Assembly: GCA_947380905.1 (NCBI GenBank) | Contig: CANCSS010000003.1 | Coordinates: forward strand, 57,275-121,274 | From: Chitinophagaceae bacterium | Lineage (GTDB): Bacteria; Bacteroidota; Bacteroidia; Chitinophagales; Chitinophagaceae | DNA length: 64,000 nucleotides | Reading direction: 5' to 3' | Shown: in pieces, positions 1-8,510 of the stretch | Layout: each line of letters begins with the position of its first letter | Numbering within the stretch: the first letter of the stretch is position 1 | Notes under the pieces: model-generated | Database searches by the model: none | What the model was told of the DNA's origin: nothing | The model's input: the letters and a program-made list of their open reading frames with translations, nothing else | Position numbers and translations under genes: made by a program

Positions 1-177
1 GGACACAGAATTAGGGTGGATGTGACTTCTAGTGACTTTCCTCAATTTGATCGAAATCCCAATACTGGAGAAAAATTAGGTCAAAGTGATAAAGTTAGAA
101 TTGCACATCAAACTATTTTTCATGGAGCGGCGCAAGCGAGTTATATCGAACTGCCTGTTGTAAATGGGTTTAACTAA
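1..177 (+). CDS. C-terminal end of S15/CocE-NonD family hydrolase (partial)
   Basis: Frame 1 is open from the first base and stops at TAA, giving 58 residues. It is absent from the ORF track because it has no start. The string GHRIRVDVTSSDFPQFDRN, then an NTGE turn and AAQASYIELPVV, matches the last beta strands of the PepX_C jelly-roll domain of CocE/NonD (X-Pro dipeptidyl-peptidase, S15) hydrolases. Those enzymes are serine hydrolases acting on peptides or acyl esters; the catalytic alpha/beta-hydrolase domain lies outside the window. The next gene starts 28 bases downstream on the same strand, so it may be the upstream member of the amidohydrolase operon. The family call is fairly secure, the substrate unknown. 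Confidence 0.75.
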   Translation, partial: GHRIRVDVTSSDFPQFDRNPNTGEKLGQSDKVRIAHQTIFHGAAQASYIELPVVNGFN

Positions 178-205
178 TTTATTTAATCATTTGTAATTTT
201 TAACC

Positions 206-1492
206 ATGTATTCTAATTGTATTTCTTTTTTTTGTAAGGTTAAAATAGTAGTTATTTTATTTTTAGTAGTACTGGTGCAATTTTCACAAGCCCAATCCTA
301 TGATTTATTGATTAAGGGAGGAATGGTAATCGATCCTAAAAATAAAATCAATAGTGTCAAAGACATTGCCATTAAAAACGGAAAAATTGTTGAAATAGCA
401 AATGCGATAGATAGTGTAAAAGCAATTAAAACAATTAATGCAAGAGGGTTATATGTGAGTCCAGGATTGATTGACATGCATGTACATGCTTTTGCAGGTA
501 GTGGTGATGCGGATGTGTATATTGCGGATGGATTTACGAGTGTTTTTCCTGATGGGTTTACTTTTAGGTCTGGGGTAACTACCATCGTTGATGCAGGTTC
601 TTCGGGTTGGAGAAATTTCAGACAATTTAAAAAACAAATTATCGATCGTTCTCAAACCAGGGTGTTGGCTTTATTGAATATTGTAGGCCTTGGAATGAAA
701 AGCCGATTTGAGGAACAGGACAAGTCGGATATGAATCCCCAACAAGTGGCTTATATGATCAATAAGTTATACCCTCAACTACTTGTTGGTATTAAGTCGG
801 CACATTATTGGGGCGATTTTTCGCAAGTAGACTTAGCAGTGCAAGCAGGAAATTTAGCAAAAGTACCCGTGATGGTTGATTTTGGAGAACATGATCCGCC
901 TAATTCCATCGAAGATTTATTCATGAAGCATTTAAGACCAGGTGATATTTTTACACATACTTTTTCCTATGGTGTAAAAGGAAGAGAGAGTGTGGTAGAT
1001 GAGCAAGCAAAGGTGAAACCTTTTGTTTTTGAAGCGCAAAAAAGAGGCATTGTTTTTGATGTAGGCCATGGCGGTGGTGCATTTTCATTTAGTCAAGCCA
1101 TTCCGTCTTTTCAACAAGGATTTTATCCCAACGTTATTAGTACCGATTTGCATACAGAAAGTATGAATGGAGGAATGAAAAATTTGAACAATGTGATGTC
1201 TAAATTTTTAAACATGGGCATGTCAATGGAAGATGTAATTACTAGAGTTACCTGGAATCCTGCCAAAGTTATTCATAGAGAGGAGCTTGGTAATTTATCC
1301 ATCGGTGCCGAAGCAGACCTAACCATTTTGAGTATTTTATCGGGCCGTTTTGGATTTACAGATGTTCGTAAAACAAAAATCGAAGGCAATCAAAAAATTG
1401 AAACCGAATTAACCTTACGTGCTGGCAAAGTGGTTTGGGATTTAAATGGAATTAGCATGACTGCCTGGGAAGCTGAATCAAAAGCGCATTAA
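206..1492 (+). CDS. secreted amidohydrolase/deacetylase-type metallohydrolase, paralog 1
   Basis: A 428-residue amidohydrolase-superfamily TIM barrel of the dihydroorotase/D-aminoacylase-like branch. An N-terminal hydrophobic stretch ending near SQAQ is a signal peptide, so it should act in the periplasm or beyond. Visible metal-site elements are the HxH pair at about residues 92/94 (DMHVHAF), VGIKSAH, whose lysine is the likely carboxylated ligand, HTFSYG, GHGGG and the late Asp in STDLH. The C-terminus returns to the small beta domain (GAEADLTIL). The gene is followed after 12 bases by a clear paralog. The family includes deacetylases and cyclic-amide hydrolases; the substrate cannot be read from sequence. 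The ATG at 206 is chosen because the signal peptide follows at once. Confidence 0.85.
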   Translation: MYSNCISFFCKVKIVVILFLVVLVQFSQAQSYDLLIKGGMVIDPKNKINSVKDIAIKNGKIVEIANAIDSVKAIKTINARGLYVSPGLIDMHVHAFAGSGDADVYIADGFTSVFPDGFTFRSGVTTIVDAGSSGWRNFRQFKKQIIDRSQTRVLALLNIVGLGMKSRFEEQDKSDMNPQQVAYMINKLYPQLLVGIKSAHYWGDFSQVDLAVQAGNLAKVPVMVDFGEHDPPNSIEDLFMKHLRPGDIFTHTFSYGVKGRESVVDEQAKVKPFVFEAQKRGIVFDVGHGGGAFSFSQAIPSFQQGFYPNVISTDLHTESMNGGMKNLNNVMSKFLNMGMSMEDVITRVTWNPAKVIHREELGNLSIGAEADLTILSILSGRFGFTDVRKTKIEGNQKIETELTLRAGKVVWDLNGISMTAWEAESKAH

Positions 1493-1504
1493 ACAATTAT
1501 TACT

Positions 1505-2767
1505 ATGATTTTTTTCAAAAAACCCCTGCTGCTTTTTTTATTCTTTACTCCTTCATTTTTGTGGTCCCAGCCCTATGACATCTTAATCAAAAATGGGCAT
1601 GTGATTGATGTAAAAAACAACATCAATCAGATCATGGACATTGCTATAGTAAAAGATAAAATAGCACTAGTGGCTCCTACAATTTCAGCAAAGGATGCCG
1701 TGAAAGTAATCAATGCATCTGGGCTATATGTGGTGCCTGGATTAATAGATTTACATTCACATGTTTTTGTGGGCACGGCACCAGATAAATTTGCCGACGG
1801 CGTCAATAGCGTTTCTCCTGATAATTTTACTTTTAAATCGGGCATTACAACTGTGGTAGATGCGGGTACTGCAGGGTACAAAAATTTTGAAAAATTTAAA
1901 ACACAGGTCATTGACAAATCTCAAACCCGTGTATTGTCTTTTTTAAATATTGCAGGATGGGGTATCAGTGGCAATCAACCCAGCCTGCTTTCTAAAAATA
2001 TTAGTTTAGAAGAAGAAAAATTTTTTGAAGAATTGAATGTAGATAGCGCACTAATCATAGCTAATAAATATAAAAATATGATCGTGGGGGTAAAAATTGG
2101 CCACTTTGATGGCAGCAATTGGACGCCATTTGATAGAGCGATTTCACTTGCAGAAAAAATGAATGCCCCTTTATTTGTGGAATGTCATTTGCCTCAATTT
2201 TCGCTCGAAGACCAGTTAAATAAAATGCGACCAGGTGATATCATTACGCATTCTTATGAAAAAGTAGCCGAAAGAATGCCAGTAGTGGATGAGCAAGGAA
2301 AATTAAGACCCTTTGTATTGGCTGCTAAACAAAGAGGCATTCGATTTGATGTTGGACATGGGGGTGCAGGATTTTGGTTTGAGCAAGCCATTCCTGCATT
2401 CAAGCAAGGGTTAATACCCAATTCATTTGGCACCGATTTACATAAATTTAGCGTTAATGCTGGCATGAAATCTATGTTAAATGTGATGTCTAAATTTTAT
2501 ACCATTGGGATGGCTTTTGAAGATATAATAGCTCATGCTACTTGGATACCTGCTCAATCTATACATAGAGAAGATTTAGGAAATTTAAGTGTTGGTTCCG
2601 TAGCTGATATTGCTGTGTTAAGTATTTTAGAAGGTCAATATGGTTTTATAGATGCGGGGGGTAGTAAAATCAACGGACAAAAAAAATTGGAAGCTGAATT
2701 GACCCTGCGCGCAGGTAAGGTAGTTTGGGATTTAAATGGACTTAATGCAACCCTCTATAAGTTTTAA
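1505..2767 (+). CDS. secreted amidohydrolase/deacetylase-type metallohydrolase, paralog 2
   Basis: A 420-residue paralog of the preceding gene, collinear over its length: signal peptide ending near LWSQ, HxH in DLHSHVF, VGVKIGH for the bridging lysine, ITHSYEK, GHGGAGF and STDLHK/GTDLHK-type Asp near the C-terminus. It differs by an insertion of roughly ten residues after the GWGISGN segment and by the loops around the active site, so the pair may have different substrates. Spacing of 12 bases upstream and 20 downstream indicates one transcript. Retention of two intact copies with complete metal sites suggests both are active; this is inference. Confidence 0.85.
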   Translation: MIFFKKPLLLFLFFTPSFLWSQPYDILIKNGHVIDVKNNINQIMDIAIVKDKIALVAPTISAKDAVKVINASGLYVVPGLIDLHSHVFVGTAPDKFADGVNSVSPDNFTFKSGITTVVDAGTAGYKNFEKFKTQVIDKSQTRVLSFLNIAGWGISGNQPSLLSKNISLEEEKFFEELNVDSALIIANKYKNMIVGVKIGHFDGSNWTPFDRAISLAEKMNAPLFVECHLPQFSLEDQLNKMRPGDIITHSYEKVAERMPVVDEQGKLRPFVLAAKQRGIRFDVGHGGAGFWFEQAIPAFKQGLIPNSFGTDLHKFSVNAGMKSMLNVMSKFYTIGMAFEDIIAHATWIPAQSIHREDLGNLSVGSVADIAVLSILEGQYGFIDAGGSKINGQKKLEAELTLRAGKVVWDLNGLNATLYKF

Positions 2768-2787
2768 GAAATATAATAAGATTTACC

Positions 2788-4536
2788 ATGCCAATATCCA
2801 ACTTCTCATCAGCCATCTCAAAGCATATTGCAACATGGGTAGGCTGCTCCTTATTTTTGGCAGCTTGCTCAAGATTGCCCAATAGCGATAAAGACAATGG
2901 GGGCTTAATCTTACCCGACGGATTTGGAGCAGTGGTGGTAGTTGATAGCATTGGGTCTGCAAGACATTTTGCAGTGAATGACAACGGAGATATTTATGTT
3001 AAAAGAAGAACTTACAAAGAGGATGAAGGAAGCTTGGCTTTAAGGGATGTCAATGGAGATGGCAAAGCAGACACCATAAAAAAATTCGGTGGGTATCCTA
3101 GCAAAGGATATGGATCTACCGAAATGAGAATCCACAATGGGTATTTATATTTTAGTACCGATTTAGTATTGTATCGTCAAAAGCTAACCCCCGGGAAATT
3201 AATTCCAGAAGCTGCACCAGAAATTGTTTTAACCGACGATCATGCACATGGATCTCATTGGCATATTACAAAACCAGTTGCTTTTGATAATAAAGGAAAT
3301 ATGTATGTTCCTTTTGGAGCTCCTACAAATGCTTGTCAAGATTTATTCAATAATACCCCAGGAGGAACTGCCGGTGTGCCTGGTCAAGATCCTTGTCCAG
3401 AATTAATTCAACATGGAGGTATTTGGAAATTTGATGCCAATAAAATTGGCCTTACTCAAAAAGATGGTGTGAGATTTGCAACAGGTATTAGAAGTGTTGT
3501 GGGCATTGCTTGGAATGAGGAACAAAATAGTTTGTATTTAGTGCAGCATGGCAGAGACGATTTGCACCTATTATGGCCTGATGAATATACACCATGGAAA
3601 AGTGCCATACTTCCGGCAGAAGAGTTGTTAAAAATAAATGAAGGAGATGATTTTGGTTGGCCTTATAGTTACTACGATCAAACGCAAGGTAAAAATGTGT
3701 TGGCTCCTGAATATGGAGGAGATGGTAAAAAAGATCCTAGAACTAAAGTAGCATTGCCTGCCATGGGTTTCCCGGCGCATTGGGCTCCCAATGATATCTT
3801 ATTTTACAAAGGCAATCAATTTCCTGAACGCTACAAGCATGGTGCATTTATTGCTTTTCATGGATCCACCAATAGAGCACCTTATCCACAAGCGGGTTAT
3901 TTTATTTGTTTTGTCCCATTTGAAAATGGGAAACCAAATGGTCAATGGGAAGTTTTTGCCAATGGATTTGCCAATGCAGACCCTATTGTGAATGTGAGTG
4001 ATGCCAAATACAGACCGATGGGATTGTCTGAAGGTCCGGATGGATCCTTGTATATTATAGAATCTGAAAAGGGAAAGATTTGGCGCATTATGTTTAAGGC
4101 AGATAAGCAACAATATGGAAAAGCCCAACTGAATAAAATGGAGTTGGAAAAAAATAAATCCAATCTAAGAACCCCAGATGAAATCAATGATAATCTATAT
4201 AAAGAAAAAGTGAGGCCAGGTGCGCAAATTTATAATTTTTATTGTAGATCTTGTCATCAAGGAAATGGGAAAGGCGATGAGAATAGATTCCCGCCTCTTG
4301 CAGGATCTGACTGGGTGACAGGAGATACTAAAAGGTTATTAAACGTAATTTTAAATGGCCTTACTGGGCCGCTCACCATGAATGAAAAGTCCTATAATAA
4401 TATCATGCCTAAGCATGACTTTTTAAAAGACGAAGATGTGGTTGAATTGGTTAACTTTATAAGAACGCATTTTGGAAACAATGCAAGTAATATCAATATA
4501 CAGCAAGTGCAAGCTATCAGAAAGGCGCATAAATAA
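2788..4536 (+). CDS. PQQ-dependent sugar dehydrogenase-like beta-propeller fused to cytochrome c (lipoprotein)
   Basis: 582 residues. A lipobox LAAC with Cys at residue 27 marks a lipoprotein. Residues of about 40-450 resemble the soluble aldose sugar dehydrogenase / glucose-sorbosone dehydrogenase propeller (HGRDDLHLLWP, EGDDFGWPYSYYD, GLSEGPDGSLYI). A C-terminal class I cytochrome c follows, with heme motif CRSCH at about 486-490 and a later Met-containing segment. The expected role is oxidation of a sugar or alcohol in the periplasm with electrons passed to the attached heme. PQQ use is a family expectation, not proven here; no pqq synthesis genes are in the window. It lies between amidohydrolase 2 and the L,D-transpeptidase, in the same orientation. 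Confidence 0.85.
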   Translation: MPISNFSSAISKHIATWVGCSLFLAACSRLPNSDKDNGGLILPDGFGAVVVVDSIGSARHFAVNDNGDIYVKRRTYKEDEGSLALRDVNGDGKADTIKKFGGYPSKGYGSTEMRIHNGYLYFSTDLVLYRQKLTPGKLIPEAAPEIVLTDDHAHGSHWHITKPVAFDNKGNMYVPFGAPTNACQDLFNNTPGGTAGVPGQDPCPELIQHGGIWKFDANKIGLTQKDGVRFATGIRSVVGIAWNEEQNSLYLVQHGRDDLHLLWPDEYTPWKSAILPAEELLKINEGDDFGWPYSYYDQTQGKNVLAPEYGGDGKKDPRTKVALPAMGFPAHWAPNDILFYKGNQFPERYKHGAFIAFHGSTNRAPYPQAGYFICFVPFENGKPNGQWEVFANGFANADPIVNVSDAKYRPMGLSEGPDGSLYIIESEKGKIWRIMFKADKQQYGKAQLNKMELEKNKSNLRTPDEINDNLYKEKVRPGAQIYNFYCRSCHQGNGKGDENRFPPLAGSDWVTGDTKRLLNVILNGLTGPLTMNEKSYNNIMPKHDFLKDEDVVELVNFIRTHFGNNASNINIQQVQAIRKAHK

Positions 4537-4549
4537 AATAAATTTTTTA

Positions 4550-5263
4550 ATGAACCTACTTAAACCCATTTTAATTGTAGCAATTACATTTTTAATAGTT
4601 CCTTGTTCTTTTGGCCAACCATGGGACATCAACAAACAAGATGTTTTAAGTATTGTGGAAAAGTATCAGCAAAATTTACAAAGTGTAGATCAACTAGTGG
4701 TCGTTTTAAACAACAATGATACCAGCACTAAGGCAAGGGTAGTGGCTTTGGAAAAAAGAAACAATAAATGGAAAATAAGATTTAACTGGATGCCAGCGAG
4801 TATAGGTAGAAATGGATTTGCCTTGCCTGGCATGAAAGTAGAAGGAGATGGGAAATCACCTACCGGATTATTTTCTTTAGGGCAGTTGTTTAGTTATGAA
4901 AATAAAATTAATACAAGCTTGCCCTTTATTCAAACCAATGAAGAAGATAAATGGATAGACGATACCAATCATGTAGATTACAATACATATGTAAAAGGGG
5001 CCACAACAGCTACTTCCTTTGAGCATTTACATTTATCAAGCATTGATTATAAATATTGTACGGTCATAGAATACAATACCCATCCAGTTGTTAAAGGAAA
5101 GGGAAGTGCCATTTTCTTTCATCTAGCGGATGCAAATTACGCCCCCACCGCGGGTTGTGTAGCCATTCAGGAAGAAGACATGAATAAAATACTTCAATGG
5201 TTACAGCCCAATTTAGGCAAGGCTATATTAATGGGGAACAGCAATAATTTGACTGGAAATTAA
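4550..5263 (+). CDS. L,D-transpeptidase (YkuD-type) family protein
   Basis: 237 residues from the ATG at 4550. The ORF-track start at 4472 lies inside the upstream gene, whereas the 4550 start is followed directly by a signal peptide ending near CSFGQ and leaves a 13-base gap. The catalytic region carries a His in FFHLAD and the nucleophile in TAGCVAI, the variant in which Ala replaces His of the classical SHGC motif; this variant is common in one YkuD subfamily. GDGKSPTGLFSLG is the conserved substrate-site strand. Such enzymes form 3-3 peptidoglycan crosslinks or attach proteins to peptidoglycan. The stop is 2 bases from the stop of the convergent PhyH gene. Confidence 0.85.
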   Translation: MNLLKPILIVAITFLIVPCSFGQPWDINKQDVLSIVEKYQQNLQSVDQLVVVLNNNDTSTKARVVALEKRNNKWKIRFNWMPASIGRNGFALPGMKVEGDGKSPTGLFSLGQLFSYENKINTSLPFIQTNEEDKWIDDTNHVDYNTYVKGATTATSFEHLHLSSIDYKYCTVIEYNTHPVVKGKGSAIFFHLADANYAPTAGCVAIQEEDMNKILQWLQPNLGKAILMGNSNNLTGN

Positions 5264-5265
5264 AC

Positions 5266-6093
5266 CTATTGTTGATATAGAATTGGGTTCAATGGCGTAT
5301 CTACGGTTTCACCAATGATTGCACCTGGGCACCAAGTATCCCAATCTTTTTGTTGGTTTTTATTTTCTGGTGCTTTTAATTTCATGTCCTTATCCATATA
5401 AATTATGGTCATTACTTTGCGCATTTGGTTGGTTTTATTCGGACCCGCTCGGTGGTACAACCATCCTTTATGAAAGCTTACTTCTCCTATATCAAAGGGT
5501 TCTACTACATGCGTAAAACCTTTCTCTTTTAAAGCGTTTTCTAAAAATTGTTGGCTTTCATCACTTATTGCTTTGTCACGACCATCTATTAATTGGTCAC
5601 TGCCTGCACTGTATTCAAGTGGCCCCCATTCTAAGGGCGTATTTTGCAAGGGAATCCATGCGGTAATGGTTTTGTCTGTAGTTAAGGGCCAATAATATTG
5701 ATCGGCATGCCATGGAGTATGCCCACCACTAGGTTCTTTGTATAAAGCTTGGTCATGGTAAAGTCTAACGCCATCTACTTCCATTAATTCGGTTGCTATC
5801 TTGGCCAATTTTTTACCAAATACAATTTCTTTAACTGCTTCAGAATTTTTCCAAATATTCATTATTTGTAAAAAAGCTTTTCCATAAGTATCTCTCTTTT
5901 CCATAGAAAGCACTTGTGTATTAAGGGCATTTACTTCATCGGTAATGACCACATTTAAATAGTCAATTTCTTCTTTATTAAATACCTGTTTAAGTTTAAT
6001 AAAACCATTTTTTTTATAAAAGCTAATATGGCTTTCAGAAAGTAGATAGGATTCATTCATTGACTTTAAAATAGAGGCAGGAATTTGTTGCAT
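5266..6093 (-). CDS. phytanoyl-CoA dioxygenase (PhyH) family protein
   Basis: 275 residues, a cupin-fold Fe(II)/2-oxoglutarate oxygenase of the PhyH family. The HxD iron ligands are in TPWHADQYYWP and the distal His in WLYHRAGPN; the Arg of the 2-oxoglutarate site would be within RKVMTI. No signal peptide, so it is cytoplasmic. Bacterial members hydroxylate varied small molecules (ectoine, alkaloid-type and lipid substrates), so the substrate is open. It is divergent from the sialic acid operon across a 318-base spacer and convergent with the L,D-transpeptidase. Confidence 0.85.
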   Translation of the reverse strand: MQQIPASILKSMNESYLLSESHISFYKKNGFIKLKQVFNKEEIDYLNVVITDEVNALNTQVLSMEKRDTYGKAFLQIMNIWKNSEAVKEIVFGKKLAKIATELMEVDGVRLYHDQALYKEPSGGHTPWHADQYYWPLTTDKTITAWIPLQNTPLEWGPLEYSAGSDQLIDGRDKAISDESQQFLENALKEKGFTHVVEPFDIGEVSFHKGWLYHRAGPNKTNQMRKVMTIIYMDKDMKLKAPENKNQQKDWDTWCPGAIIGETVDTPLNPILYQQ

Positions 6094-6411
6094 GTTCGTT
6101 TATTTAAGCTTAGATAAATTTAATAAAATATATTTTAATTGTATCATTATTAGTTGAAAGATTTATCCATATTGAGTATTGTTGAATGTCTAGGATAGGC
6201 CTCTGGTAGGGATTTCAAGTGACCCACCATTAATTTGGTGGCTTTGTGGCAGTTAATTAGGCAAATTGCCCTTTTTGAGAAGGAAACTTCTATATATCTG
6301 CCTGGTAATTCTAATAATTAATTAATTTAGAATTAAATTTAGATACTATATCATTTCCTACTTTTTTAGTGTTAAAATAGTAGGTATATTTTTAACTGTA
6401 ACATCGAATAA
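6094..6411. other. 318-base divergent spacer between PhyH gene and nan operon
   Basis: No open reading frame. It holds a perfect 6-bp inverted repeat CCACCA/TGGTGG (6224-6241), a short GGCA-AAT-TGCC stem followed by T-rich sequence (about 6260), a small GAAG-GAAA-CTTC stem, and an inverted repeat next to the nanA start listed separately. The segment 6221-6295 therefore looks structured, either a 5' leader or a remnant repeat. I assign no function. Confidence 0.4.
6357..6392 (+). promoter_or_regulatory. candidate operator and promoter of the nan operon
   Basis: An imperfect dyad CCTACTTTTTTA-GTGT-TAAAATAGTAGG (12 pairs, one mismatch) spans 6357-6384. It is followed by TATATTTT (6385-6392), seven of eight bases of the Bacteroidota -7 element TAnnTTTG, with TTTT 19 bases upstream as a weak -33. 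The dyad thus covers the promoter spacer, where a repressor would act. The nanA ATG lies 19 bases further on. Sequence-based inference only. Confidence 0.4.
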
Positions 6412-7338
6412 ATGAATAAAAATTGTATTGAAGGAATGGTGGCGGCTCCTTTTACCCCGCTTCATCAGGATGGGTCTTTAAATTTAACTATTGTTCCAGC
6501 GTATTATAATATGTTAAAAGCGAATGGGGTCAAAGGGGCTTTTATTTGTGGGTCTACTGGAGAGGGTGTTTCATTAACATTCGAAGAAAAAAAACAAGTA
6601 GCCAATGCCTGGGCGGCATTAACGAAAAATGACAAAAATTTCACTTTGATATTATTTATTGGTGGACTTTGCTTACAGGATAGTAAAAATTTAGCCATTT
6701 ATTGCAAAGAAATCCATGTGGATGCGGTAAGTATGACAGCTCCTTTTTATTTCAAACCTGCTAATGTTCAATTACTCGCCGAATGTTGTATTGAAGTGGC
6801 TGCCGTAGTACCCGACTTACCTTTTTATTATTACCATATTCCGGTATTAACAGGAGTAAATTTTCCTATGTATGATTTATTGACCCTAATTGATGATGCC
6901 ATTCCCAATTTTGCAGGGATAAAATATACACATGAAGATTTCATGGACTTTCTTTCTTGTATCAATTTTAAGCAGGGTAAATATGATATGTTGTGGGGCA
7001 GAGACGAAAATATGTTGTCGGCATTGGCATTAGGTTCAAAAGGGTTTGTTGGAAGTACTTTTAATTATGCTGCACCATTGTATCATAATTTGATCCACGC
7101 CTTTCAAAATGGCGATTTAATAGCTGCCAATCAATTCCAGCAACAATCTGTAGACATGATTAAATTGTTGGGTAAACATGGAGGGATGGGAGTAGGGAAA
7201 GCTTATATGAAATTAATGGGATTGGATTGCGGAGATTTTAGACTACCTATTAAAAAAATGTCAAAAGAAACATGGGCATCTTTTAAAAATGATACCGAGC
7301 AAATTAAGTTTAGTAGCTATTCATCCAAATTGGTTTAA
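6412..7338 (+). CDS. nanA: N-acetylneuraminate lyase / DapA-family aldolase
   Basis: 308 residues of the DapA/NanA class I aldolase family. Visible are the glycine-rich GSTGEG phosphate/carboxylate loop near residue 48, the catalytic Tyr in FYYYHIP and the Schiff-base lysine K171 in GIKYTHED. The family includes dihydrodipicolinate synthase, but the neighbours (kelch mutarotase, MFS carrier, sialidase) argue for cleavage of N-acetylneuraminate to N-acetylmannosamine and pyruvate in the cytoplasm. First gene of a four-gene operon, 11 bases from the next. NanE and NanK, needed for the following steps, are not in the window. Confidence 0.85.
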   Translation: MNKNCIEGMVAAPFTPLHQDGSLNLTIVPAYYNMLKANGVKGAFICGSTGEGVSLTFEEKKQVANAWAALTKNDKNFTLILFIGGLCLQDSKNLAIYCKEIHVDAVSMTAPFYFKPANVQLLAECCIEVAAVVPDLPFYYYHIPVLTGVNFPMYDLLTLIDDAIPNFAGIKYTHEDFMDFLSCINFKQGKYDMLWGRDENMLSALALGSKGFVGSTFNYAAPLYHNLIHAFQNGDLIAANQFQQQSVDMIKLLGKHGGMGVGKAYMKLMGLDCGDFRLPIKKMSKETWASFKNDTEQIKFSSYSSKLV

Positions 7339-7349
7339 TCCGAATTCAA

Positions 7350-8510
7350 ATGAAACAATGGCTTACGTATTCTTTTATTTTTATAATCACATTTAACTTT
7401 ACTAGTGCTGCACAAACCAAGCATGTGGTTGCTGTGATTGGAAAGGAAGTGGCAGAATTGCCTTCTTTGAACCAAACAAAATCATTGGGCGTTGCGGGTC
7501 CTGTGGTGGGCATAATTAACGATCAATTGGTGGTGGCGGGCGGATCCAATTTTCCTGATTCTTTGCCATGGATGGGAGGCAAAAAAAAATACTACAATCA
7601 GGTTTTTGTTTTTGAAAAAAAGAACAAACAAATATTTTCAAAGTCAATCTCATTTAATCTACCTAATTCGATTGCTTATGCTGCTAGCTGCAAAAGCTCC
7701 CAAGGAATTGTCTATGCAGGTGGCGAAAATGAAAATGGAATAAGTAATAAAGTATTTTTATTACAATGGGACTCAAGTGTAAATAATTTAATAACAATTC
7801 CATTGCCAGACTTGCCAGCGCCTATTACCAATGCTTCTATGACTTGTATAGATCAAACTTTGTACTTGGTTGGAGGAGAAACTAGTACTACAGCTTCTGA
7901 TGGCTTTTATAGATTAAGATTGAATTACTCCAAGGAAGGCTGGCAAGCAATGCCTCATTTACCCAAAGCTTTATCGCATACAGTTGCAGCTTTCCAATTT
8001 GTTAATCATACAAAAAAACTTTTTGTAATTGGGGGTAGGGCAAAGCAAAAAAATGGCATCAGTAATTTTTCGTCAGCTACTTACTCTTTTGATTTAGAAA
8101 AAAGTAAGTGGACTGCAGAACAGGATTTGCCTTATGCAATTTCTGCAGGCACAGGGATTGCTTTTTTGAACAAGTATATTTTATTATTTGGCGGGGACAA
8201 AGGGGATCAATTTAATAAAGTTGAAAAAGCAATTGCCAATATGAATTTAGAAAGCAATGCAATAAAAAAGAAAGAATGGATGGATACTAAAAATGAATTA
8301 CTTGCTGCTCATCCTGGATTTAGCAATGAAGTTTTATTGTACAATACCCAGGAAAACAAGTGGGAAAGTCAAGGGTATAGCAGTTTTAATACAAGGGTTA
8401 CCACCATGGCGGTACAATGGGGGGATGTTATTGTTCTACCTAGCGGTGAAATAAAAGCAGGCGTTAGGACGCCAAAAATAATAGCTGCAAAAATTATTTC
8501 AAATGAATAA
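7350..8510 (+). CDS. nanM: N-acetylneuraminate epimerase-like kelch protein
   Basis: 386 residues. A signal peptide ends near TSAAQT, then six kelch blades (for example VYAGGENENG, LYLVGGETS, LFVIGGRAK, ILLFGGDKGD). This matches NanM-type sialic acid mutarotases, which convert alpha- to beta-anomer in the periplasm so that released sialic acid is transported faster. The assignment rests on fold plus position between nanA and a transporter. Its last 8 bases overlap the start of the MFS gene, which suggests translational coupling. Confidence 0.75.
   Translation: MKQWLTYSFIFIITFNFTSAAQTKHVVAVIGKEVAELPSLNQTKSLGVAGPVVGIINDQLVVAGGSNFPDSLPWMGGKKKYYNQVFVFEKKNKQIFSKSISFNLPNSIAYAASCKSSQGIVYAGGENENGISNKVFLLQWDSSVNNLITIPLPDLPAPITNASMTCIDQTLYLVGGETSTTASDGFYRLRLNYSKEGWQAMPHLPKALSHTVAAFQFVNHTKKLFVIGGRAKQKNGISNFSSATYSFDLEKSKWTAEQDLPYAISAGTGIAFLNKYILLFGGDKGDQFNKVEKAIANMNLESNAIKKKEWMDTKNELLAAHPGFSNEVLLYNTQENKWESQGYSSFNTRVTTMAVQWGDVIVLPSGEIKAGVRTPKIIAAKIISNE

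Noticed and set aside
4472-4549. 26-residue N-terminal extension of the L,D-transpeptidase
   Set aside because: Lies inside the upstream cytochrome fusion gene and would push the signal peptide inward.
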